Assembly: GCF_018614615.1 (NCBI RefSeq)
Contig: NZ_JAGGOK010000010.1
Coordinates: 1 to 64,000, forward strand
Length of the DNA stretch: 64,000 bases
Direction of reading: 5' to 3'
DNA from: Streptomyces sp. ISL-100
GTDB taxonomy: Bacteria; Actinomycetota; Actinomycetes; Streptomycetales; Streptomycetaceae
Shown here: piece by piece, positions 1 to 9,300 of the stretch
How positions within the stretch are numbered: position 1 is the stretch's first letter
Layout of the letters: each line of letters begins with the position of its first letter
The notes under the pieces: model-generated
Told to the model about the DNA's origin: nothing
Database searches by the model: none
Seen by the model: the letters and a program-made list of their open reading frames with translations, nothing else
Program-made: the position numbers and the translations under genes

Positions 1-12
1 CTACCCACACCC

Positions 13-48
13 TGACTCGGGTGACTCGGGTGACTCGGGTGACTCGGG
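13..48. repeat. Tandem nonamer, four copies
   Basis: The 9-base unit tgactcggg occurs four times in perfect tandem, followed by diverged cggctcgga units. The same sequence occurs singly inside repeat copy B near 54790 (ggtgactcggg), so the array probably expanded from the edge of that repeat family. No coding function is apparent. Confidence 0.85.
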
Positions 49-107
49 CGGCTCGGAGGGCGGCTCGTGTGATCCATTTGCTGGGCTCCGCAGTCGCATT
101 CGGTGCC

Positions 108-592
108 TCACCACCCATCCACATCAGCAACGGGCTTGAGGCCCAACCGACCACCGGCCGGGGCGGACGCCGAACCCCCCGAGTCCCCCCATTGAACTTT
201 CGCGCCCCACGCACGCGGTCATGAGTCCGCAGGTCGACCGGACGGACCAGCCCGCCGTCGGCGTGGGTGCTCGTGTACGTCGGAATGGGGATGACGCACC
301 AGCGGCCGTCCCCGCACCCGCCGAGCCTGGGGCCGCACCGCCCCCTAGACGTGGTGCGCCCGACCCACACACCCGTCGGACGGCAGCGGCACACCAGCCA
401 CTTCCCGAGCCTTCCCCGTGGGCTCCCCCCGGGGGGCCGCCCCCCAGAAGCATTGCGGCGGAGGTCCGGCGGTCAAGGGTTAAGCGCAGCGCAATCGCCG
501 CAGGCGACGCGACGCAGGAGCGCTCTTGAGGGGCGGACCTCCGCCGCCACCCTCCGAAAAGGCGGCCCCCACACCAGAAGCAAACAACGCCC
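108..592 (+). repeat. Long dispersed repeat, copy A
   Basis: About 480 bases that align by eye with 55557-56054 (same orientation) and with 54406-54880 (opposite orientation). Shared blocks run in the same order: gcttgaggcycaacc, then cgggg-ygga-cgcc, then ccccatt-aact-tcgcgcccca, then gtccgcaggtcga, and finally a hairpin. The ORFs reading through it differ between copies and none has a convincing ribosome-binding site, so I treat it as non-coding. What moves or maintains it is unknown. Confidence 0.75.
455..547 (+). ncRNA. Structured hairpin of repeat family, copy A
   Basis: Arms 455-479 and 523-547 pair at about 21 of 25 positions around a 43-base loop that contains gcgacgcgacgcaggagcg. 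The equivalent places in copies B and C also fold. In copy C the arm sequence is different but still pairs, which suggests selection on structure. It could be an RNA, a terminator-like element or a DNA cruciform; transcription cannot be judged from sequence. Confidence 0.45.
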
Positions 593-663
593 CAGGCCAC
601 CCGAAGCCTGCCCCGCTCCTTCAGCCGAAGCGGGGGCGCTGCCCGGCGGTGCTCCTGGACGGC

Positions 664-738
664 GGGGTGGGGTGGGGTGGGTTGTCCCAACCAATCCGCA
701 CCCCAAACCGGAAACCCAAAACCCAAAACCCAAACCCC
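664..738. other. Paired G-quadruplex motifs on both strands
   Basis: On the plus strand 664-681 reads GGGG-T-GGGG-T-GGGG-T-GGG. Only 33 bases later, 715-738 reads CCC-AAAA-CCC-AAAA-CCC-AAA-CCCC, a second four-tract quadruplex motif on the minus strand. The stretch 684-780 is nearly free of G apart from a few bases. The rest of 593-1000 holds no gene I can support. Confidence 0.7.
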
Positions 739-1014
739 ATATACCCATCCGCCCCACCCATACCCATCCGCACCATTTCCGCTAAATCTCCGTAGCGGCG
801 GGAACCTGCGGCGAACCGGCGCCGTCCAACCGGGCGTACTGCCGGTGAGTCTCCGCACAGCGGTGTCGGCACTCGCTGCTGGCTGCGATCGCCGACTCCC
901 CTCTCCAGCCGCCTGCGGCCGGCAGCACAGCCGTCACTGGTGCGCCCCCCTCCGAATGCGCCAGTGGCGGCTCCCCTTTGCGGGGGGTCCTCGCTCCTAT
1001 GTGCTGCCGCACCC

Positions 1015-1042
1015 TTGACCTGGCAGTTAGTTTCCGGATATC
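1015..1042 (+). promoter_or_regulatory. Candidate promoter of the GH3 gene
   Basis: TTGACC at 1015-1020 and gatatc at 1037-1042 are separated by 16 bases, a fair match to a housekeeping sigma promoter, about 65 bases before the start codon of the glycosidase gene. The call rests only on these two hexamers. Confidence 0.35.
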
Positions 1043-1105
1043 CGTGACTCCTTGGAAGTTTCCTTCAACTCCCTTGTCGAGTACGGCCGTCCGTAAGGAG
1101 CTCAC

Positions 1106-2998
1106 GTGCACCACGACCGCACCTCCAGACGCACCCTGCTCACCGCGACCGCCGCCGCAGTGGCCGCGACCGCCATCAGCTCCACTCCCGCCGCTGCCTC
1201 GGACACGGCCGCAGCCGCATCCACAGCCGGAACCACAGCCGGAACCACGGCCACAACCACAGGCGACGAGTCCGTCAGGGGCGCCGGGCGGGAACGGCTC
1301 AAGCGCCTCATCTCCCGGATGAGCCTCGAAGAGAAGGTCGGCCAGCTCTTCGTGATGCGGGCGTACGGGCACTCCGCGACCGCACCCGACCAGGTCGACA
1401 TCGATCTGAATCTCAAGGAGATGGGGGTCAGGACCGCCGCCGAACTGGTGGCGAAGTACCACGTCGGCGGCATCATCTACTTCGCCTGGGCGCACAACAC
1501 CCGCGACCCTCACCAGATCGCCGACCTGTCGAACGGCATTCAGCGCGCCGGGCTCGCCCAGGAAACCCCCGTCCCCCTCCTCATCTCCACCGACCAGGAG
1601 CACGGCATCATCGCCCGCGTCGGCAAGCCCGCGACCCTCGTGCCGGGCGCGATGGCGCTCGGGGCCGGCGGGTCGCGTTCCGACGCGCGCAAGGCGGCGC
1701 AGATCGCGGGCGCCGAGCTCGCGGCCATGGGCATCGTGCAGAACTACGCGCCCGTCGCGGACGTCAACGTCAACCCTGCCAACCCCGTCATCGGCGTACG
1801 GTCCTTCGGGTCCGACCCGCAGGCCGTCGCCGGAATGGTCGCCGCGCAGGTCAGGGGCTATCAGGGCGCCGGAATCGCCGCCACCTCCAAGCACTTCCCG
1901 GGGCACGGCGACACCAAGGACGACAGCCACTACTCCCTCCCTACGATCCATCACACCGCCGAGCAGTGGGAGGAGCTGGACGCGCCGCCGTTCCGGGCCG
2001 CCATCGCCGCCGGCATCGACTCGATCATGACCGCGCATATCGTCGTACCGGCTCTCGATCCGGCCAAGGACCCGGCGACGCTCTCCAAGCCGATCCTGAC
2101 CGGTGTTCTGCGCGAGCGCCTCGGCTACGACGGGGTCGTCGTGACCGACTCCCTCGCCATGGCGGGCGTACGCCAGAAGTACGGCGACGACCGGGTGCCC
2201 GTCCTCGCGCTCCTCGCCGGGTGCGACCAGTTGCTGAACCCTCCGGACCTGCCCGTCGCCTGGAACGCCGTCCTCAAGGCCGTGCGGGACGGGGAATTGA
2301 GCATGGCGCGGGTCGAGGAATCGATCCTGCGGATTCTGCTGCTCAAGGCCAAGCTCGGGCTGTTCCGCGACCCCTACGTCTCGCACAAGGACGTCGACAG
2401 GACCGTCGGCGCGCGGGCCCACGTCGACGCCGCCGACCGGATCGCCGAGGGGACCACCACCCTGCTCGCCAATGACAGCGGGCTGCTGCCGCTCAGCCGT
2501 CGTACGCACCGCAATGTGCTGGTGGTCGGTGCCGATCCCGCGTCCCCCACCGCGACCACCGGGCCGCCCACCACCGTCATCGCCAAAGCCCTGACCGAAC
2601 TCGGCTTCACCGCCACGGCCCTGTCCACCGGGATCACCCCGACCCAGGCGAAGATCAAGGAAGCGGTGGCCGCGGCCAAGGGCAAGGACGTGGTCGTGGT
2701 GGGGACGTACAACGTCTCCGCCACCAGTCCCCAGCGCACGCTCGTCCGCGAGCTCTCCGCGACCGGGGTGCCCGTCGTCGCCCTCGCCATCCGCAATCCG
2801 TACGACATCGCCCAGCTCGTCGGGACGGGGTTCGGCGCGAGCGTCGCCGCGTACTCCTGGACCGATGTGGAACTGCGAGCGGCTGTGCGGGTCATCGCCG
2901 GCCATAGCGAGCCCGGAGGGAAGCTGCCCGTTCCGATACAGCGCGCGGACGATCCGGCGAAGGTGCTGTATCCAGTGGGCCACGGACTGACGTATTAG
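1106..2998 (+). CDS. Exported GH3 beta-N-acetylhexosaminidase-like glycosidase
   Basis: A 630-residue glycoside hydrolase family 3 protein. The GTG start at 1106 follows taaggag at 1093-1099. The N-terminus has SRRTLL and a long Ala-rich hydrophobic stretch ending in an AAA-type site, so export (probably Tat) is expected. A Thr/Gly-rich linker precedes the catalytic domain. The NagZ-type signature KHFPGHGDT lies at about residues 262-270 and VVTDSLAM carries the likely nucleophile Asp348. Unlike compact cytoplasmic NagZ, it has a C-terminal alpha/beta domain (about 450-630). It probably trims N-acetylglucosaminides from cell wall or chitin outside the cell; substrate is inferred from the family. 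It stands alone, without an obvious operon partner. Confidence 0.9.
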   Translation: MHHDRTSRRTLLTATAAAVAATAISSTPAAASDTAAAASTAGTTAGTTATTTGDESVRGAGRERLKRLISRMSLEEKVGQLFVMRAYGHSATAPDQVDIDLNLKEMGVRTAAELVAKYHVGGIIYFAWAHNTRDPHQIADLSNGIQRAGLAQETPVPLLISTDQEHGIIARVGKPATLVPGAMALGAGGSRSDARKAAQIAGAELAAMGIVQNYAPVADVNVNPANPVIGVRSFGSDPQAVAGMVAAQVRGYQGAGIAATSKHFPGHGDTKDDSHYSLPTIHHTAEQWEELDAPPFRAAIAAGIDSIMTAHIVVPALDPAKDPATLSKPILTGVLRERLGYDGVVVTDSLAMAGVRQKYGDDRVPVLALLAGCDQLLNPPDLPVAWNAVLKAVRDGELSMARVEESILRILLLKAKLGLFRDPYVSHKDVDRTVGARAHVDAADRIAEGTTTLLANDSGLLPLSRRTHRNVLVVGADPASPTATTGPPTTVIAKALTELGFTATALSTGITPTQAKIKEAVAAAKGKDVVVVGTYNVSATSPQRTLVRELSATGVPVVALAIRNPYDIAQLVGTGFGASVAAYSWTDVELRAAVRVIAGHSEPGGKLPVPIQRADDPAKVLYPVGHGLTY

Positions 2999-3143
2999 CG
3001 GACGCGGACGTACGTATCAGGCGTACGCCGCCGTACGCCGGACCACCGCCGCACCACCCCCAAGTGGCCCAAAGCCCCCCCGCGCGCCTGGCGTGCGCCC
3101 GCTCCGGCGGGTCACGCTGGGTGGACGTACCGGGGGGTTCTGC

Positions 3144-3797
3144 ATGCGTCGACTTCGCACGGATCGGTTCAGGGGGGTGGCGTGCGCGCCGCTGCTGCTG
3201 CTCGTCATCGCCGGGATGGTGGTCGGTTCGGCATTGACCGGCTGTCAGAAGTCGCCATCCGGTCAGGAGGACCTGTCCGACAACAGTCTCGCCGACACGG
3301 TCATACCATCGGGTTACGGAGCCACTTTCCTCGGCATCGGCGAGTGCGGCTCGCGCGGGCCCGACTTCCGTGAGGTGTCCTGCGCGAGCGAGAAGGCTGC
3401 TGCCCGGGTGCTCGCCCGGCACGTGGGGCCCCATGCCGACGGGCCGGCCTGCCCACCCCTTACGGACTTCGTGCTGCACATCTCGGAGAGCCGGCCCTCG
3501 TTCGATGAAGACGGCGACGGGGCCGTCCCGCGCGGGTTCGCGTGCATGCGCAATCTCGAGGAGCCGCATCCGGGCGATCCGGGGAATGGCGGCGGGCCGC
3601 GGACCGTCGTCGGGGACTGCGTCTACACGGCGCGCAAGGGGCAGGTGAGGGAGACGCCGTGCGACGGGTCGGGCGAGATGGCCCCGCAGTTCAAAGTGGA
3701 GGCCGCCGTGCAGCGGCGCGCGCAGTGCCCGCCGGCGACGGCGTTGTACGTCCAGTTGGGCGGGGAGAAAGCGGTGGGCTGCGCCCGCCGGGTGTGA
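3144..3797 (+). CDS. LppU-like lipoprotein, two-repeat hypothetical
   Basis: A 217-residue protein. I prefer the ATG at 3144 because the residues after it form a compact signal: positive charges, a hydrophobic run and the lipobox LTGC. Cys at about residue 35 is the expected lipidation site, so the protein should be anchored outside the membrane. The mature part looks like two related units: one ending GFACMRN, the other running from GDCVYT through CPPATALYVQLGG to GCARR. Both resemble the Cys-bounded modules of actinobacterial LppU/SCO3393-type proteins. Function unknown. It converges on the downstream peptidase gene with a 33-base gap. Confidence 0.75.
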   Translation: MRRLRTDRFRGVACAPLLLLVIAGMVVGSALTGCQKSPSGQEDLSDNSLADTVIPSGYGATFLGIGECGSRGPDFREVSCASEKAAARVLARHVGPHADGPACPPLTDFVLHISESRPSFDEDGDGAVPRGFACMRNLEEPHPGDPGNGGGPRTVVGDCVYTARKGQVRETPCDGSGEMAPQFKVEAAVQRRAQCPPATALYVQLGGEKAVGCARRV

Positions 3798-3830
3798 AAC
3801 CACGGCGGACGCAGCCGTTCGAGCGTTGCG

Positions 3831-5261
3831 TTACGGGCGCAGCGTCTGCCGCTGCTCCACGTCGCGCTTGTCCAGCTTCGCGTCGTACCGTGCCAGCGGC
3901 TTGGCCTTCGCCGGGTCCGCCTGGACGGCGGCCGGGGCCACGCCCGCCCATTCGAGGATCGCGGCGGTCGCCTTCGCCTTCTCGGCGGGGGCGAGGCCCG
4001 CGACGTTGGCGCCGTGGTTGGCGCCGGGTGCGGTGTAGACGTACGAGTCGCGCGCGCCCTTGCCGAGGCGGAAGGGTTCGGCGCTCCACGGGTCGTTCTG
4101 GCCGTTCACGAACAGCATCCGTGTGGCGTTGTGCCGCACCCAGCTGTCCACGTCCCGCATCGCGCGCGGGTTGAACTTCATCGGGATGTCGCGCGGCACG
4201 TAGACACGCGGCTGGAAGAAGTCCGGGCCGTACTTCATGAGGCCGTCGAGGTGCGGGTACTTGATCTGCGGCGCGCCCAGCTGGGTGCCCGCCTGGTAGT
4301 AGTACGGCGTGTACGTCGCCAGGCTGTCGTCGCTGTAGGCGGCGAACCCGGAGATCGCGTCGACGTAGTCGTAGATGACCTGGTCGGAGGAGTCCGCGGC
4401 GGGCACGTCCGCGCAGTCGCTCTCCTTGCTGTACTGCCAGAAGGCCCACACGAAGTCGAGGACCGTGGACTCGTACGCCTTGTCCAGGCTGCCGACGGTG
4501 TTGAAGGTGGCGTTGTTGGCGTCCGCCCACTCCTTGACCTTGGCGCTCAGCGGGCCGCGCCGCTCAAGTGCCTCGCGCTGTACGGCGTTGAGCGCGTCAC
4601 GGCACTCCTTGGTGCCGACGCCCTGGAAGAAGCGGTCGTACGCCGCGTCCTCCTTGTTCACCACGTCGTTGGGGGCGACGTACGCGACGACGCCGTCCAT
4701 GTCGCGCGGGTAGAAGCGCTCGTAGTACGTCGCCGTCATGCCGCCCTTGGAGCCGCCGGTCGAGATCCACTTCTTGGAGTAGATCTTCTTCAGGTCGGTG
4801 AAGATGCGGTGCTGGTCGCTCGCGGCCTGCTTGATGTCCAGCTTCGACCAGTCGGCGGGCGCGGGGCGGGACGGAGTGAAGAAGCGGTACTCCATCGAGA
4901 CCTGGTTGCCGTCGACAATCGTCGTCGGCTCACTGCGGCGAGGGGTCGTCGAGACGTTGTAGCCGCTGGTGAAGAAGACCGTCGGGCGGTTGGTGTCCTT
5001 GTGCAGCAGGGTGATGCGCTGCTTGAAGGTGCCCTTGGACGGGTTCCGGTGGTCGACCGGCTGGGTGTAGTTCAGTACGAAATAGCGATAGCCGGTGTAC
5101 GGCTTCTCCTCGACCAGGCTCATGCCCGGTATCGCGAGTATTCGCTCCTTGATGTCCTGCTCCGGCTCTGCGGTGGTGACCGCCCCGGCCGGTGCGCTGC
5201 CAAGTCCGATGGTGCCTATGAGCACCGCGAACGACAGCAGCATGCTGCGCGCCTTGCGCAT
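3831..5261 (-). CDS. Secreted tripeptidyl aminopeptidase, peptidase family S37
   Basis: A 476-residue exported serine peptidase. A signal peptide (MRKAR, hydrophobic core, APAGA site) covers about residues 1-27. The nucleophile elbow GGSKGG places the catalytic Ser at about residue 171, and the sequence resembles PS-10 / prolyl tripeptidyl aminopeptidase of Streptomyces (Peptidase_S37). Such enzymes release tripeptides from the N-termini of extracellular proteins, including propeptides of other secreted enzymes. The start is the ATG at 5261, preceded on the minus strand by a GGGAGGG-like site. Length fits the family. The gene is monocistronic, with convergent and divergent neighbours. Confidence 0.88.
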   Translation of the reverse strand: MRKARSMLLSFAVLIGTIGLGSAPAGAVTTAEPEQDIKERILAIPGMSLVEEKPYTGYRYFVLNYTQPVDHRNPSKGTFKQRITLLHKDTNRPTVFFTSGYNVSTTPRRSEPTTIVDGNQVSMEYRFFTPSRPAPADWSKLDIKQAASDQHRIFTDLKKIYSKKWISTGGSKGGMTATYYERFYPRDMDGVVAYVAPNDVVNKEDAAYDRFFQGVGTKECRDALNAVQREALERRGPLSAKVKEWADANNATFNTVGSLDKAYESTVLDFVWAFWQYSKESDCADVPAADSSDQVIYDYVDAISGFAAYSDDSLATYTPYYYQAGTQLGAPQIKYPHLDGLMKYGPDFFQPRVYVPRDIPMKFNPRAMRDVDSWVRHNATRMLFVNGQNDPWSAEPFRLGKGARDSYVYTAPGANHGANVAGLAPAEKAKATAAILEWAGVAPAAVQADPAKAKPLARYDAKLDKRDVEQRQTLRP

Positions 5262-5328
5262 TCGCCCTCCCCTGTTCAGTCACAGACGACGGGGCGAACC
5301 TAGCCGGGCAACTCCCGTACCACCAGCC

Positions 5329-5715
5329 TCAGCAGAGAATCCAGCCGGTAGATGCCGTCCGCGCACCTACCGAACCATGCGCCCGTACACAGCGGTTGAG
5401 GGCGTAGACCGTCACCGGTCCGGCGCGGTGGGTGAAGCGTCCGCTGTCCCTGGCGGTGCGGCTGCCGCGCGCCTGGATGGTGACCGTCATGGTCTGCCGT
5501 ACGCCGGGGCGCTTGGAGACGGTGATGGCGCAGGCGTAGCGGCGGCTCTTGTAGATGCGCAGTTCTCCGGTGGCGAAGCTGACCGTCTTCACTTTCCGGC
5601 CGGAACAGGCGGATCCGGCAGAGGCCGCCTCGGCGCTCCCGGTGCCGGGGCTCGCGAGAGTCAGTCCCGCCGCCGCGATCACGATGGCAAGTCCGTACAT
5701 CAGGTGTTTTCTCAT
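5329..5715 (-). CDS. Small secreted protein, unknown function
   Basis: A 128-residue protein. The reading frame is open far upstream to 5988, but the ATG at 5715 begins a textbook signal peptide (MRKHLMYG, hydrophobic core, SAEAASA cleavage region), so I place the start there. The mature part has Cys residues near both ends (SACSG, YACAI, LNRCV and a terminal C), suggesting disulphides, and is rich in beta-type residues. I recognise no family. It ends 68 bases from the start of the tripeptidyl aminopeptidase gene and points the same way. Confidence 0.6.
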   Translation of the reverse strand: MRKHLMYGLAIVIAAAGLTLASPGTGSAEAASAGSACSGRKVKTVSFATGELRIYKSRRYACAITVSKRPGVRQTMTVTIQARGSRTARDSGRFTHRAGPVTVYALNRCVRAHGSVGARTASTGWILC

Positions 5716-5902
5716 CGCCCCACTTGCCGCAGCGAACACACGTGTCCCCTTCCCCCACATGAGCGTACGTGCGTACGGACGCTTGGGAAACACGGCGCGG
5801 TTGCGGGACTTCCGCACGAAGGTTCGGGACAACCGATTCCTGTTGCCTGTCTGGAGGTCAGGTTCGACCTTCCGACGCGGAATACCTCCGGGATCAGGAG
5901 TC

Positions 5903-6277
5903 TCAGCCGAGGCTGAGGACCAGCACCAGGAACATCGCCTCCATGGCGAGTTGGGTCCACAGGGCCGCCCGGCGGACCCGCTCGGCACGCGCCGTGCGCG
6001 ACGGTACGAACAGGGTGACGCAGCACGCCACGAACGCCGCGACGAGCGCCGCCACGAACGCCCAGCCGGAGGGCGAAGCTCCGCACGCGTCGCCGCCGTA
6101 CATGAGGCAGCGCCCGCCCTGTTCGGTGGAGACGGAAACCAGCCACGCCACCACGGTGCCGGGTATCAGCAGCACGGCCGCGAAGACGGAGGCGAGGCGC
6201 AGGCGGACGGCGGTTCGGGACGCGGGTGGGGGCGTGTTGACGTCGCGCATCCAGCCGGCGTGGTCGACCTTGTTCAT
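5903..6277 (-). CDS. Small membrane protein, unknown function
   Basis: A 124-residue protein with three hydrophobic segments (about residues 27-50, 70-93 and 105-124). Between segments one and two is a short extracytoplasmic-type loop containing two Cys (GRCLMYGGDACG). A basic stretch, PSRTARAERVRRA, precedes the last segment and is probably cytoplasmic. No family is recognised. It lies downstream of the ABC exporter gene on the same strand, but a 70-base gap separates them, so co-transcription is only possible. Confidence 0.6.
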   Translation of the reverse strand: MNKVDHAGWMRDVNTPPPASRTAVRLRLASVFAAVLLIPGTVVAWLVSVSTEQGGRCLMYGGDACGASPSGWAFVAALVAAFVACCVTLFVPSRTARAERVRRAALWTQLAMEAMFLVLVLSLG

Positions 6278-6347
6278 GCCCTGATCAAAGCGGAGCCGGC
6301 CCCGCTGAGGGACCGGCTCCGCTACTCATCTTCCCCGCTGAACGTAC

Positions 6348-9300
6348 TCAGACGGCCGCCGGCTCGTCCTCGCCCACGAAGGTGCGCCACAGGCGGGCGT
6401 ACGTCCCCTCCAGGGCCAGCAGTTCGTCGTGCGTGCCGTCCTCGACGACCCGGCCGTGGTCCATGACCACCACCCGGTCCGCGCGCGCCGCCGTCGTCAG
6501 GCGGTGGGCGACGACCAGGGTGGTACGGCGGCCGGTGAGACGGTCCGTCGCCTGGTTGACCTGGGCCTCGGTCGCCAGGTCCAGGGCGGCGGTCGCCTCG
6601 TCGAGCAGCAGGATGTCGGGGTCGACGAGTTCGGCGCGGGCGAGCGCGATGAGCTGGCGCTGGCCGGCGGAGAGGTTGCGGCCGCGCTCGGCGACCTCGT
6701 GCAGGTAGCCGCCATCGAGCGTGGCGATCATGTCGTGCGCGCCGACCGCGCGGGCCGCCGCCTCGACCTCGGCGTCGGTGGCGTCGTGCCGGCCGTAGGC
6801 GATGGCGTCGCGGACCGTGCCCGCGAAGAGGTACGCCTCCTGCGGCACGACGCCGAGGCGGTGCCGGTACGCCGTGATGTCGAGGTCGCGCAGGTCGGTG
6901 CCGTCGGCGGTGATCCGCCCGGAGGTCGGATCGTAGAAGCGGGCGACGAGCTTGACGACCGTGGACTTGCCCGCGCCGGTCTCGCCGACGAACGCGACGG
7001 TCTGGCCTGCCGGGATCCGCAGATCGATGCCGCTGAGCGCCTCCTCTTCATCGCCGTCACCGCCGTACTGGAACCGCACGTCCTTGAACGCGATCTCGCC
7101 GCGCAGCGACGGGACTTCCCTGGGCCGGTCGGCCGCGGCGGTCGAGGTGGGCTCCTGGAGGAGTTCCTGGATGCGCCGCAGGGAGACCGTGGCCTGCTGG
7201 TATCCGTCGAAGACCTGGGAGAGCTGCTGTACGGGCGCGAAGAACAGGTCGATGTAGAGGAGGTACGCGACGAGTGCGCCGGTGGTGAGTGTGCCCGCGT
7301 CCACCCGCCCGGCGCCCACGATCAGCACCGCGGCGGCGGCGACGGACGACAGCAGCTGCACGAACGGGAAGTAGATGGAGATCAGCCACTGGCCGCGCAC
7401 GCGCGCCTGCCGGTAGCTGTCGCTGCGCTTGGCGAACCGCTCGGCTCCCGTGCGCTCGCGCCGGAACGCCTGGACGATGCGCAGCCCGGACACGGACTCC
7501 TGGAGGTCGGCGTTGACGAGACCGACGCGGTCGCGCGCCAGCTCGTACGCCTTGACGCTCGATTTGCGGAAGAAGTACGTACCGATGATCAGCACCGGCA
7601 GCGTCGCGAAGACGACCAGGGCCAGCTGCACGTCGATGACGAGGAGCGCGATCATGATGCCGAAGAAGGTGACGACGGAGACGAAGGCGGTGACGAGGCC
7701 GGTCTGGAGGAACGTCGACAGGGCGTCGACGTCCGTCGTCATGCGGGTCATGATGCGGCCGGTCAGCTCGCGCTCGTAGTAGTCGAGGCCGAGGCGCTGG
7801 AGCTGGGCGAAGATCTTGAGGCGGAGCGCGTAGAGCACGCGCTCACCGGTCCGGCCGGTCATCCGGATCTCGGCGGTCTGCGCGATCCACTGCACGACGA
7901 CGGACAGCAGCGCGAGCCCGGCCGCCGCCCAGACCGCGCCGAGCGCGAGCTTGGTGACGCCGTCGTCGATGCCGTGCCGGATCATGACCGGCAGGAGCAG
8001 CCCCATGCCGGCGTCCACGGCGACGAGCGCGAGGCTGACCAGCAGCGGCAGCCCGAAGCCGCGCAGGAGGCGGCGCAGGCCGTACGACTCCTCGGGCTGG
8101 ACGGCGCGCATCTCGTCGACGGCGGGTACGTCGTTGGCGGGCGGCAGCGCCTCGACCTGGGCGAGCAGCTCGGGCGTGGCCGGCATCCCCGGCGCGTGGT
8201 CGGTGGCCGCGCGGTCGTCGGGCGAGGTCTCGTCCCGTACCCACAGCTCGGGCGTGATGCCGCGCTCGGCGTCGAATTCGGCGTCCAGCTCGGCCTGCAC
8301 GGACCGGTCTTCGGCCGGATCCGGCGCTTTGGTGAGGATGTGCCCGGGCGATACGCCGCCGAGCTCGTCGGGGTCGGTGAGGAGCCGCCGGTAGAGCGCC
8401 GAGCGCTCCTGGAGCTCCTCGTGCGTACCGATGTCGGACAGGCGGCCGCCGTCGATCACGGCGATGCGATCGGCGAGGTTCAGGGTGGAGCGGCGGTGGG
8501 CTATGAGCAGCGTCGTACGCCCGGCCATGACGGACTTCAGCGCCTCGTGGATCTCGTGCTCGACGCGGGCGTCCACGGCGGACGTGGCGTCGTCGAGGAG
8601 GAGCAGGCGGGGGTCGGTGAGTATGGCGCGGGCGAGGGCGATGCGCTGGCGCTGGCCGCCGGAGAGGGTGAGGCCGTGTTCGCCGACGGTGGTGTCGTAG
8701 CCGTTCGGCAGCTCGGATATGAAGCGGTCGGCCTGGGCGGCGCGGGCGGCGGTCAGGATCTGCTCTTCGGTCGCGTCCGGCAGGCCGTACGCGATGTTGG
8801 CGCGGACGGTGTCGGAGAACAGGAAGCTGTCCTCCGGTACGAGCCCGATGGCGGCCCGCAGCGAGTCGAGGGTGAGCTCGCGGACGTCGTGCCCGCCGAC
8901 GAGTACGGCGCCGTGGGACACGTCGTAGAAGCGCGGCAGGAGCAGCGACACGGTGGACTTGCCGCTGCCGGAGGAGCCGACGACGGCGACGGTTTCGCCG
9001 GACCGGATTTCGAGAGAGAAGCCGTCGAGGACGGGCCGGTCGTCGTCGTAGCCGAACGACACGTCGTCGAACTCGACGGTGGCCGGAGCGTCGGCGGGAA
9101 GCTCTTTGGTCCCGTCCTCGATGGACGGCTCGGTGTCGATCAGCTCCAGGACGCGCTCGACACCGGCGCGGGCCTGCTGTCCGACGGTGAGGACCATGGC
9201 GAGCATGCGGACGGGACCGACGAGCTGGGCGAGGTAGGTGGAGAAGGCCACGAACGTACCGAGGGTGATCTCGCCGCGCGTCGCGAGCCAGCCGCCGAGT

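Noticed and set aside
124..858. ORFs of 80-244 codons on both strands in repeat copy A
   Set aside because: The frames are not kept in copies B and C, and no ribosome-binding sites are convincing.
782..2983. 733-codon minus-strand ORF over the GH3 gene
   Set aside because: It is the antisense shadow of a clear GH3 enzyme; its protein is Gly/Asp/Arg-rich with no domain.
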